From SAR324 cluster bacterium (GTDB lineage Bacteria > SAR324 > NAC60-12), in assembly GCA_028281495.1 (NCBI GenBank), contig JANQJU010000057.1, positions 62,001-126,000 on the forward strand: a stretch of 64,000 nt of DNA, written 5' to 3'. Shown here one piece after another: positions 7,653 through 15,076 of this stretch. The stretch's first letter is position 1. Each line of letters opens with the position of its first letter. The notes beneath the pieces are model-generated. The model worked only from the letters and a program-made list of their open reading frames with translations. It was not told the origin of the DNA and ran no database searches. The translations under genes were made by a program, and so were the position numbers.

Positions 7653-8704
7653 TACGCAAAACTCCCCAAAGTCAGTAGGCTTCCTTTCACAATTTTTTGT
7701 GATGCCTTCAGTCCCCATACCTGTGGCAATAAGGCGGGTGGGAGACCATTTCCCGGCCGTTTCAATCCAACATTGGTTTCATTCAGCACGTCTCCTACCT
7801 CAATATCTTTCAAGGCCACGATACTGCGCCGAGCCAGCACCTTCATTTCTTCCTCAGCCGAGGTTGCACGAACCAAAGAACTTCCCATGATGGTATAGGC
7901 AGTCCGAATAGACTCCACCCATTCTTTTAGGCCAGCCGGATCTTCGGAAAACCAGTGATCGGGTCCAGGATCGTCGTGACTGAGAGTGAAATGCTTTTCA
8001 AAACAGCACGCTCCAAAAGAAACGGCCAAGGACGACGCGAGCGGGCCTTGTGTGTGGTCGGAAAATCCGATGGGAATCATGGGAAAGGCGGCTTGTAGCG
8101 TACGAATACGTCGCAAATTCACATCTTTTGGAGGCGTGGGATACTGAGACACACATAGCAACAAAATCGTGGGATAACCATCGAGTGCCCCAACAGCATC
8201 CAAGGCTTGGTAAACTTCGGACAAGTCGGACATACCACAGGAAAGAATCAGGGGTATCCCGCTCTCACTATAGCTCTGCAACAGAGGAAGGTTTGTGAAA
8301 TCATCCGACCCTACCTTAACAGCAGGGACCCCGACATCGAGAAGCACGTCCAAATCGGAACGATTTTGTGGTGTGGAAAAAAAGACAATGCCTTCTTCTT
8401 GGCAACGTCGCTTGATATCCTTCCAGACATCCGGTGAAAATTCATATCGTTGAAACATAGCCAACATAGACTCGGTCACCTGCTGGCCTTGGGAAGTGTA
8501 GGTGTAAGTTTGTTCCGGATCACTCACAAATTCTTCCGCTTTAAAAGTTTGGAACTTCACCGCATCAGCCCCACATTGTTTGGCCACTCGGATCATTTCA
8601 AAAGCCCGTTCCACATCGCCATTATGGTTGATTCCCACTTCTGCAATGATAAACGGCTGCCCCTCATTTTCTATGGTAAAGTCTCCAATTTGTACTGTTT
8701 TCAT
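7652..8704 (-). CDS. pseI: Nonulosonate synthase, PseI/NeuB family
   Basis: Condenses phosphoenolpyruvate with a 6-carbon sugar to form a nonulosonic acid. The N-terminal TIM barrel has FIIAEVGINHNGD, GADAVKFQTF and GFSDHTQG, all family hallmarks. The C-terminal SAF/antifreeze-like domain (about residues 285-350: LARRSIVALKDIEVGD...RPGNGLPP) is intact. Clustering with pseB, pseC and pseG points to pseudaminate as the product; the sequence alone does not separate PseI from NeuB or LegI. The frame opens at a GTG at 8710, but the ATG at 8704 has AAAGG at proper spacing and is chosen. The product is about 350 residues, normal for the family. Confidence 0.9.
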   Translation of the reverse strand: MKTVQIGDFTIENEGQPFIIAEVGINHNGDVERAFEMIRVAKQCGADAVKFQTFKAEEFVSDPEQTYTYTSQGQQVTESMLAMFQRYEFSPDVWKDIKRRCQEEGIVFFSTPQNRSDLDVLLDVGVPAVKVGSDDFTNLPLLQSYSESGIPLILSCGMSDLSEVYQALDAVGALDGYPTILLLCVSQYPTPPKDVNLRRIRTLQAAFPMIPIGFSDHTQGPLASSLAVSFGACCFEKHFTLSHDDPGPDHWFSEDPAGLKEWVESIRTAYTIMGSSLVRATSAEEEMKVLARRSIVALKDIEVGDVLNETNVGLKRPGNGLPPALLPQVWGLKASQKIVKGSLLTLGSFA

Positions 8705-8740
8705 TGTCACCTTTTGGGTTGAAGCATGATGGGTGGGTCC

Positions 8741-9808
8741 TCACCCAGAAGAGCATAAAGCATCAATCACTCGCTGCGTTCCACAGCCATCGACTAAGGC
8801 ACGTCCCTGCTCACTCATTTGCTCACGATACTGCTTCTTTTGGAAAACCGCTTCAATTTCTCCAGCAATCGTTTCGGGAGATAGCTGCGCCCATTCTTCT
8901 GCAAAAGCATTGCCTAAACAATGTGTCACTCGATACTCGACTAATTTGGATACAATAGCTTGTTGCACGACATCGGGTACCAACACTAAGCTGGGCAACT
9001 TCATAAAAGCCAACTCCCAACAAGTACTTGCTCCGCCTGAGATTGCCACATCTGCCCAAGACATCAATGCAGGCATATTGCTCACATTCCGTAAAAATTG
9101 GAATTGGAGGTGTGAAGGCGTTCGGCCCGCTTGGAGTTGAAGTTGATCTTCGAATACATAATTCGATCCCAGCACCACATAAACGTTCAGGGCCTCTGAG
9201 ACATGCTGTAGGCACTCCAGAATGAAAGCAGTCAAATTACTCGGGTCGCTGCCTCCAAAGGTGACCAACACGTTTTGTACCTTGGGAAAAATTGAGCGAT
9301 GCCATAATTGCCATAATGCGAATTCTTGTCGAAGCAGGATGTATTGGGGGCCTAGTAAGAGCTGGGTGTACGGCTCCCTTGCCGCATAAAGATCCGCTGT
9401 CGCGGTGATGTTTTGATTCAGAATCCAATCCGCATAATAGTGCGTAGTGTGTCCATAGTCGTCTAAACAAAGAAGAATCAGATCCTGTTGTTTCAGCTGT
9501 TTTTGATAATCGGCTGTAAAGGCATATCCATCCACAATGACATGGGTGATCCCTCGTTGTTGAGCGTGCTTTCCGGTTTGTTCCGCATCACGTTCCGTTC
9601 CTATATCTACAGACAAATGAACCACTTCGATGCCAGCCGCAGTCGCTCGTTTTTCCAGTGATGGATTGTGTGTATTCACCAGCATGACCACGGCACCGAT
9701 TCGAGCTTTCCATTCCTGGGCAAGGGCCAAACAACGCATAAAATGGCCTGCCCCAATGTGAACCGAAGCATCGGTTCGGATCAATAGTGGCTGACCACCA
9801 AAAGTCAT
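8741..9808 (-). CDS. pseG: UDP-sugar hydrolase PseG
   Basis: A 355-residue GT-B-fold hydrolase that removes UDP from UDP-2,4-diacetamido-2,4,6-trideoxy-beta-L-altrose in pseudaminic-acid synthesis. The diagnostic N-terminus IRTDASVHIGAGHFMRCLALA is present (catalytic His within IGAGH). VLVTFGGSDPSN (about 190-201) and the AISGGASTCWELAFMKLPSLVL segment bind UDP. It starts with an ATGA overlap to the stop of the sulfotransferase-like gene and is followed after 36 bp by the synthase gene. With pseB, pseC and pseI it makes the pathway assignment firm. Confidence 0.92.
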   Translation of the reverse strand: MTFGGQPLLIRTDASVHIGAGHFMRCLALAQEWKARIGAVVMLVNTHNPSLEKRATAAGIEVVHLSVDIGTERDAEQTGKHAQQRGITHVIVDGYAFTADYQKQLKQQDLILLCLDDYGHTTHYYADWILNQNITATADLYAAREPYTQLLLGPQYILLRQEFALWQLWHRSIFPKVQNVLVTFGGSDPSNLTAFILECLQHVSEALNVYVVLGSNYVFEDQLQLQAGRTPSHLQFQFLRNVSNMPALMSWADVAISGGASTCWELAFMKLPSLVLVPDVVQQAIVSKLVEYRVTHCLGNAFAEEWAQLSPETIAGEIEAVFQKKQYREQMSEQGRALVDGCGTQRVIDALCSSG

Positions 9809-10674
9809 CCTGCCAATCCTCTCATCGGTGGGGCGACATGCAATTTATAAAATTCTCCATAAAGCAAATAGTTGCCCAGTTCTGTGTCTCGAAAGACGTC
9901 ATGGAAATCAAGCAATGCCTTCAGTTCGCTCAATTGGCGTTCGTTCAGCTTCTGCAAGCCTCTACCAGGAACGCCGGTTACAAAATTAAATTTTTCATCT
10001 TTTTGAGCAACCTCTTTGATTCTTTGATAATCCGGAGGCAATTCACAAAACTCATGCAATTCCAAAAGCGTTTCTTCGATTTTCTGCGTCTGCTGTTCGA
10101 AACGAATATATTTGATATCCAACCGGTCTTCTAGGGTCATCCAGCTGACGAGAAAACTCACATACCAGGGTGCAATAAAATTAATGATGTAATCGTATTG
10201 AAACTCCTCCGAGGACTCGGAAAATTTTGGGCAAGCATCGATCAGATTGGGCACACACCAGTCGAGAGAACCACGGCCATTGACCATCCGTTCTCTTTCG
10301 CTCACAAAGATATCGGATAAAGATCGCAAACAGATGATTATTTTGAGCGAGTCAAATCGTTCCAATATTTCTAAATTGGGCAACATTGGAGGAAAATGAC
10401 CATAGAGTAAATTGATACTTTGGGGCCAAAACTCCTTCTGGAAACGGGCACGATCCAAAAAATTATGACCAAACCCTTTGCTTGTTTTTGCATCAATTTT
10501 GATGAAGTCTTCACGACATTCGGCCAATTTGAAGACCAAATTGGTACTTGCAGAACGAGGGTAGTTGGTGCAGACGACGAGAGGTTTGTTGCTACGATTG
10601 TAAGCCTTTAATTTCCTTTCAAAAGGCCGATTCTCCCAATTGAGAGTGTCACGAAACTTTTTTACAAAATCCAT
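9805..10674 (-). CDS. Sulfotransferase-like protein
   Basis: A 289-residue protein whose N-terminal VVCTNYPRSASTNLVFKL (about 33-50) matches the 5'-phosphosulfate loop of PAPS-dependent sulfotransferases, and whose KIIICLRSLSDIFVSERERM (about 110-129) matches the 3'-phosphate-binding Arg...Ser motif. The rest is helical, with a plausible PAPS-contacting GRGLQKLNERQ near the C-terminus. It likely transfers sulfate to a sugar hydroxyl. Placement between the cytidylyltransferase fusion and pseG, inside the pse operon, suggests a sulfated glycan. Other P-loop roles cannot be excluded because similarity outside the two motifs is weak. Confidence 0.72.
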   Translation of the reverse strand: MDFVKKFRDTLNWENRPFERKLKAYNRSNKPLVVCTNYPRSASTNLVFKLAECREDFIKIDAKTSKGFGHNFLDRARFQKEFWPQSINLLYGHFPPMLPNLEILERFDSLKIIICLRSLSDIFVSERERMVNGRGSLDWCVPNLIDACPKFSESSEEFQYDYIINFIAPWYVSFLVSWMTLEDRLDIKYIRFEQQTQKIEETLLELHEFCELPPDYQRIKEVAQKDEKFNFVTGVPGRGLQKLNERQLSELKALLDFHDVFRDTELGNYLLYGEFYKLHVAPPMRGLAG

Positions 10675-10695
10675 CTTGAGAGAGTCTTTCTTGAA

Positions 10696-12780
10696 TTATT
10701 GATTGAGTCGTGCGTAGCCTAAAACAGCAGGCTGGCCTATTAATTTTTTTCCTAGATCCCCTTTACGTCGGAGGTCTAACAAGTCTGCCAATACTACATT
10801 GACAGCCTGGAAGTACTGTTTAATGTGTTTTTCTTGATGGGCGAACATCGCATAAAAGGAATCACATGCCAGAAAACCATGATCCAACATCAACTGCGTG
10901 AACAATGCCTGAAGAATCGGCGCATTCTCATCTCTGAAATCGAAATGACTGATCGGAGGCATTCCCTCCACACGGACATCCCAGTGGTATCGCTCCGCTA
11001 CTTCCTTCCATTCAGTCTGAACTTGCTTCCCTACCTCTATGAGTCGCTCGCTCACATGACATCTCTGAAATTTACGGATGGTCGCTAACGCTGCTGCCGG
11101 CCCCATCCGATCGGTCCAATCAGTACTGCTGATGAAAGTACTCGGTACCGCTTCCATCACTTCTTTTTTTCCAATAACGGCTCCCATTGGATAACCGTTG
11201 CTGATTGCATTGGAAAACACGGCCATATCTGGTTCCAAACCGAACTGAAGGTGCGCCCCGCCGGTACATATACGGAAACCCGTGGAGATTTCATTCACAA
11301 TCAAAACCGCTCCCATAGCAGAAGCTAAGTCGCGAACTCCTGTTAAAAATTCGGGAGTGGATGCCTGGCGGCAAAACGGTTCGATAATGATTGCGGCGAG
11401 GTCTTGCCCGTTTTCATCCACAATTTTTTGTAATTCGTCCAACTGATTATATCGAAACGGTAGGGATGTCCCAGCAAGCCTTTTAGGCACGCCCTTCGAT
11501 TCTAACCCTGCGTCATCCTCTAAATGGTACGGGTTGTCCAGATTAGTGGCCAAAGACCAATCCGGCCAACCGTGGTAGCCGCAGACAGCGACTTTCTCAC
11601 GTCCGGTCACAGCCCGGGCGGTACGGACCGCCATTGTCATGGACTCACTTCCGGTTCTTGCATAGCGAACCTGGTCTGCCCACGGATGCAAGGCACACAA
11701 TAATGCTGCCAGTTCCAAATCTTCTGGACAATTGAGAGAACAACTCCCCCCTGCTTGCACCGCTTGGATGACAGCTTCATTCACATCGGGATCGGCATAG
11801 CCCAAAACAGTAGCACCGCTCCCACCGATACTCATATCGATATAATGATTTCCATCCAGATCCCACACTTCGGCTCCGATAGCCTTTTGGTAGTACGTAG
11901 GCCAAGCTCCTCTTGAAAACCGATCTGGATGTTTGGAAAGCACCTGAGTCATGCCGGGGATATACATTTCTGCACGTTCTTGCATCACTAAACTTTTAGC
12001 AATCGTCTCTTTATTTTGGGAAAGCCATGCAGGATCCTGCTCTTCCACTGATTTGTGATAGCTGCCCTGAGACGGCAGATGCGTGTTTGCTTGTTGCAGT
12101 TCCGAGTGTTGCTCGATAAAATTCAAAACATCCTCTGTTGTGAATTCCGAATTGTGAGGATAAAGCTGTTCAAAGATCTTTTGTACCAGCACAAAGTCAG
12201 CCGGATAATCCACCGTCCAACGGAGATGAGAAAGATCTCGCTTGCCAACAAATGACCCCAGTTTAAACCGTTCTCGATGATGCTGCACATAAGCGGTTAC
12301 ATGTTCTCGTTCCGAGGGGAGAATCGCTTCTTTCCAAATCTTACACAGAGTGTCAAAACTCAGCACTTCCAAATCCAAACCATTGGGATAGGTCGGTTCG
12401 ATTGTGTTACTCGCATATTCGAATTGACCTTCTAAGTAAAAATCGATGACTTGATCGATCACATCAGGATCAGCCAAAGGGCAATCCCCTGTCAGACGCA
12501 CCACATGATCGGGTTGAAAGGCCAAAGCAGCTTTATAAAAACGGTCTAAAACGTCGTTCAAACTGCCACGCATACAAGGCACACTGATATCGGCACACAA
12601 TTCCACCAAAGGCTGATCTGAGGGTTCCATACTCGTGGCTACAACCATCTGATCCATTTTTTTGGATTGTTGCAAACGTTCCAGTTGTAACTGCAACATG
12701 GGTTTACCCACAATGGGTTTGAGCACTTTTCCCGGCAAACGGGTGGAAGAACAACGTGCCTGTAAAATTCCTAGAATCAT
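10696..12780 (-). CDS. SpsF-type cytidylyltransferase fused to degenerate class III aminotransferase
   Basis: A 694-residue two-domain protein. Residues 1-235 are an SpsF/CMP-sugar synthetase-like nucleotidyltransferase (ILQARCSSTRLPGKVL, LTGDCPLADPDVID, RWTVDYPADF). It may activate pseudaminate with CMP, since no separate pseF lies in this operon. Residues 265-690 are a glutamate-1-semialdehyde-aminotransferase-like (class III) domain with the usual layout. The expected pyridine-binding Asp is Asn496 (LIVNEISTGFR) and the expected Schiff-base Lys is Asn524 (FSNAISNGYP). Without these it cannot act as a normal aminotransferase. It may be a dehydratase-like or non-catalytic module. A CGYHGWHDW-type motif also reads CGYHGWPDW. 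It is flanked by pseC (2-bp gap) and the sulfotransferase gene. Confidence 0.87.
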   Translation of the reverse strand: MILGILQARCSSTRLPGKVLKPIVGKPMLQLQLERLQQSKKMDQMVVATSMEPSDQPLVELCADISVPCMRGSLNDVLDRFYKAALAFQPDHVVRLTGDCPLADPDVIDQVIDFYLEGQFEYASNTIEPTYPNGLDLEVLSFDTLCKIWKEAILPSEREHVTAYVQHHRERFKLGSFVGKRDLSHLRWTVDYPADFVLVQKIFEQLYPHNSEFTTEDVLNFIEQHSELQQANTHLPSQGSYHKSVEEQDPAWLSQNKETIAKSLVMQERAEMYIPGMTQVLSKHPDRFSRGAWPTYYQKAIGAEVWDLDGNHYIDMSIGGSGATVLGYADPDVNEAVIQAVQAGGSCSLNCPEDLELAALLCALHPWADQVRYARTGSESMTMAVRTARAVTGREKVAVCGYHGWPDWSLATNLDNPYHLEDDAGLESKGVPKRLAGTSLPFRYNQLDELQKIVDENGQDLAAIIIEPFCRQASTPEFLTGVRDLASAMGAVLIVNEISTGFRICTGGAHLQFGLEPDMAVFSNAISNGYPMGAVIGKKEVMEAVPSTFISSTDWTDRMGPAAALATIRKFQRCHVSERLIEVGKQVQTEWKEVAERYHWDVRVEGMPPISHFDFRDENAPILQALFTQLMLDHGFLACDSFYAMFAHQEKHIKQYFQAVNVVLADLLDLRRKGDLGKKLIGQPAVLGYARLNQ

Positions 12781-12782
12781 TT

Positions 12783-13970
12783 CTATCCTTCCAAAACACG
12801 TCGAATGGTTGTGCTAATGTAGTCTAAATCTTCGGATTCGAGCTGGGGATATACAGGAATAGACACTTCCTGACGGTATATTCTTTCTGCGATTGGATAA
12901 TCGCCTTCTCGAAAACCAAATTGTTGCTGATAATACGGCTGGAAATGCACTGGAATGTAATGAACTTGGCAAGAGATACGCTTTTCTCGAAGCTTTCGAA
13001 ACAAATCCTGTTTGGAAATCGACAAGCGTTCAAAATGAATCCTCAAAGGATAGAGATGGTACACGTGAGAAACATTAGAGGCCACCTGCGGCACCGTCAT
13101 CCGATCATCGCTTTCAAAAGCAGCATCATAATATTGAGCGATGGCTTGGCGTTTTTCTACAAAGCGCTCCAGCTTTTTTAACTGACTCACCCCCAGTGCG
13201 CATTGCAAATCTGTGATGCGATAATTGAACCCCAATTCCTGCATTTCGTAGTACCAAGGGCCATCGTTTCTCTGAAGTCGGGATTCATCTTTAGTCACGC
13301 CGTGAGTGCGCAGTCTTTTCACACTTTCGTCAATTTCCAAAGAGTTGGTGAGGATGGCCCCACCTTCTCCTGTCGTGACATGCTTGACTGGGTGGAAACT
13401 GAACATCGTGCAATCCGCAAAACGGGAAGAACCGATGGAATCGCCCTCATATCGTGCCCCCATCGAATGCGCAGCATCATCGACTAACTGAAATTCGTAG
13501 CGTTGGGCCAATTGATGCAGTGCCTTCCAATCACAAGGATGGCCTGCATAGTCGACGGCTACCACAGCTTTAACCGTTCTGCCTTGCGCTTGATGTTCTT
13601 TCACCCGGGTTTCCAAACGATCCACATCAATGGTGTACGTATGCGGATCAATGTCTACGAAATCCGGAGTGGCTCCTGCATATAAGATACAGTTCGCACT
13701 GGCCAGAAAGGTCAACGGCGACGTGATAACGATATCACCCGGTTTCCACCCCAAAGCCAATCCCATCAAATGGAGCGCCGCCGTTCCATTGCACACAGCG
13801 GTGACTCTGCGAGAACCAAATTTTTCGGCTAGATGCTGTTCAAATTCTTGAACGCTTGGACCTTGTGTCAACCAGTCCGATTGCAAGACGCTTAGAACGG
13901 CTTGTACATCTTCATCATCGATAGTCTGCTTGCTGTAAGAGTAATTTTTTTCACAGAGGGATTGGTTCAT
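12783..13970 (-). CDS. pseC: UDP-sugar 4-aminotransferase PseC
   Basis: A 395-residue DegT-type enzyme. NGTAALHL (61-68) binds PLP phosphate, VDDAAHSMGA (163-172) carries the pyridine-binding Asp, and SFHPVKHVTTGEGG places the Schiff-base lysine at K196. The HPVKHVTTGEGG signature and its position straight after pseB are typical of PseC, which aminates the 4-keto product of PseB with glutamate to give UDP-4-amino-4,6-dideoxy-beta-L-AltNAc. Six bases separate it from pseB. All catalytic residues are present, unlike the fused class III domain that follows. Confidence 0.93.
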   Translation of the reverse strand: MNQSLCEKNYSYSKQTIDDEDVQAVLSVLQSDWLTQGPSVQEFEQHLAEKFGSRRVTAVCNGTAALHLMGLALGWKPGDIVITSPLTFLASANCILYAGATPDFVDIDPHTYTIDVDRLETRVKEHQAQGRTVKAVVAVDYAGHPCDWKALHQLAQRYEFQLVDDAAHSMGARYEGDSIGSSRFADCTMFSFHPVKHVTTGEGGAILTNSLEIDESVKRLRTHGVTKDESRLQRNDGPWYYEMQELGFNYRITDLQCALGVSQLKKLERFVEKRQAIAQYYDAAFESDDRMTVPQVASNVSHVYHLYPLRIHFERLSISKQDLFRKLREKRISCQVHYIPVHFQPYYQQQFGFREGDYPIAERIYRQEVSIPVYPQLESEDLDYISTTIRRVLEG

Positions 13971-13976
13971 TCCATT

Positions 13977-14954
13977 CTATCCGATCATGGAGTGCAGGTC
14001 TTCAGTGCTCAGCCATCGGGTATTGGAGTCGCTGCTGAAGCGAAATCCATCTTCACATTGTTTCCCGTTGGTATAAGCAGTTCCCTCGATGTTCCAAAAA
14101 GCGAACTCGGGTTGAATGACAAAGAAGTTATCGAATTCCAAGGTCCTTCGAGCGTCGTCTTCTGGAACGAGCACTTCATGCAATTTTTCTCCGGGCCGGA
14201 TGCCCACAAATTCGTACTCACAATCTGGAGCAATCGCACGGGCCAAATCCATGATGCTCATACTGGGAATCTTGGGAACAAAAATTTCTCCCCCTTCCAT
14301 GAGATCGAGACATTCCAATACGAATTCCACCCCTTGTTCCAGGGTAATCCAAAACCGAGTCATTCTTTCATCGGTGATAGGGACTTTGCCGGTCGCTTTC
14401 ATTTTCTGAAAGAAAGGAATCACACTCCCTCGGCTTCCTACGACATTGCCATAGCGCACGACACTAAAACGAGTACGATGTCCTCCGACATAAGAGTTGG
14501 CAGCAATGAACAACTTGTCTGAACATAGTTTGGTGGCTCCGTAGAGATTGATCGGATTCGCAGCTTTATCTGTACTCAACGCAATCACTCGCTCCACGCC
14601 CCGATCAATGGCAGCATCAATCACATTAGCTGCTCCCATGATGTTTGTTCGGATCGCTTCCAATGGATTGTATTCTGCTGCGGGCACTTGTTTCAGCGCA
14701 GCAGCATGCACTACGATATCAACACCATCAAACGCACGTTGCAGTCGCTCTTTATCCCGGACATCTCCTAAGAAATAACGAATGTTTGGATAGGCATCTT
14801 CGGGGAAATCCGCACGCATTTCGAACTGTTTCAGTTCGTCTCGGCTGAAAATGATAAGCTTTTGGGGCTGGTATTTTTCTAAGACAATACGGGTGAACCT
14901 TTTTCCGAAAGAACCGGTACCACCGGTTACTAGAATCGTTTTATCACTGAACAT
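13977..14954 (-). CDS. pseB: UDP-GlcNAc 4,6-dehydratase (inverting) PseB
   Basis: A 325-residue short-chain dehydrogenase/reductase that starts pseudaminic-acid synthesis by 4,6-dehydration and C5 epimerisation of UDP-GlcNAc. The NADP-binding ILVTGGTGSFGKRF (7-20) is followed by HAAALKQVPAAEYNP, ALSTDKAANPINLYGATK (catalytic Tyr and Lys) and VVRYGNVVGSRGSVIPFF, all strongly conserved in PseB/FlaA1 proteins. First gene of a 15-gene operon. The promoter with the 17-bp palindrome lies about 90-120 bp upstream; the leader between them contains no other gene and no strong Shine-Dalgarno site. Confidence 0.94.
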   Translation of the reverse strand: MFSDKTILVTGGTGSFGKRFTRIVLEKYQPQKLIIFSRDELKQFEMRADFPEDAYPNIRYFLGDVRDKERLQRAFDGVDIVVHAAALKQVPAAEYNPLEAIRTNIMGAANVIDAAIDRGVERVIALSTDKAANPINLYGATKLCSDKLFIAANSYVGGHRTRFSVVRYGNVVGSRGSVIPFFQKMKATGKVPITDERMTRFWITLEQGVEFVLECLDLMEGGEIFVPKIPSMSIMDLARAIAPDCEYEFVGIRPGEKLHEVLVPEDDARRTLEFDNFFVIQPEFAFWNIEGTAYTNGKQCEDGFRFSSDSNTRWLSTEDLHSMIG

Positions 14955-15042
14955 GAGATGCTTTTTAGAAGGTTGGATGGGGATTAAGGAATGCTTTAAA
15001 AAGCTGTAGAAACCAGGAAAAATAAGAGCTGCGGGCTATTTA

Positions 15043-15076
15043 TGTTCATAATATGAACAATACAGTTAACCTTCAA
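15043..15076 (-). promoter_or_regulatory. pse operon promoter with 17-bp palindromic operator, copy 2
   Basis: On the minus strand the -35 TTGAAG (15071-15076) and the -10 TATTAT (15048-15053) are 17 bp apart. The perfect palindrome TGTTCATAATATGAACA (15043-15059) contains the whole -10, so a bound protein would exclude RNA polymerase. The -35 lies inside the last codons of the upstream transferase gene. It therefore separates two operons that would otherwise look continuous. Confidence 0.7.

Noticed and set aside
13902..14522. A 206-codon open frame on the plus strand antisense to pseB/pseC
   Set aside because: It lies wholly opposite strongly conserved pseB and pseC coding sequence, has no ribosome-binding site and resembles no family; an antisense artefact.
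15043..15059. Reading the palindrome as a LexA/SOS box
   Set aside because: Known LexA boxes have other forms (for example GAAC-N4-GTTC or direct GTTC-N7-GTTC), and no SOS genes are attached to the three copies here.
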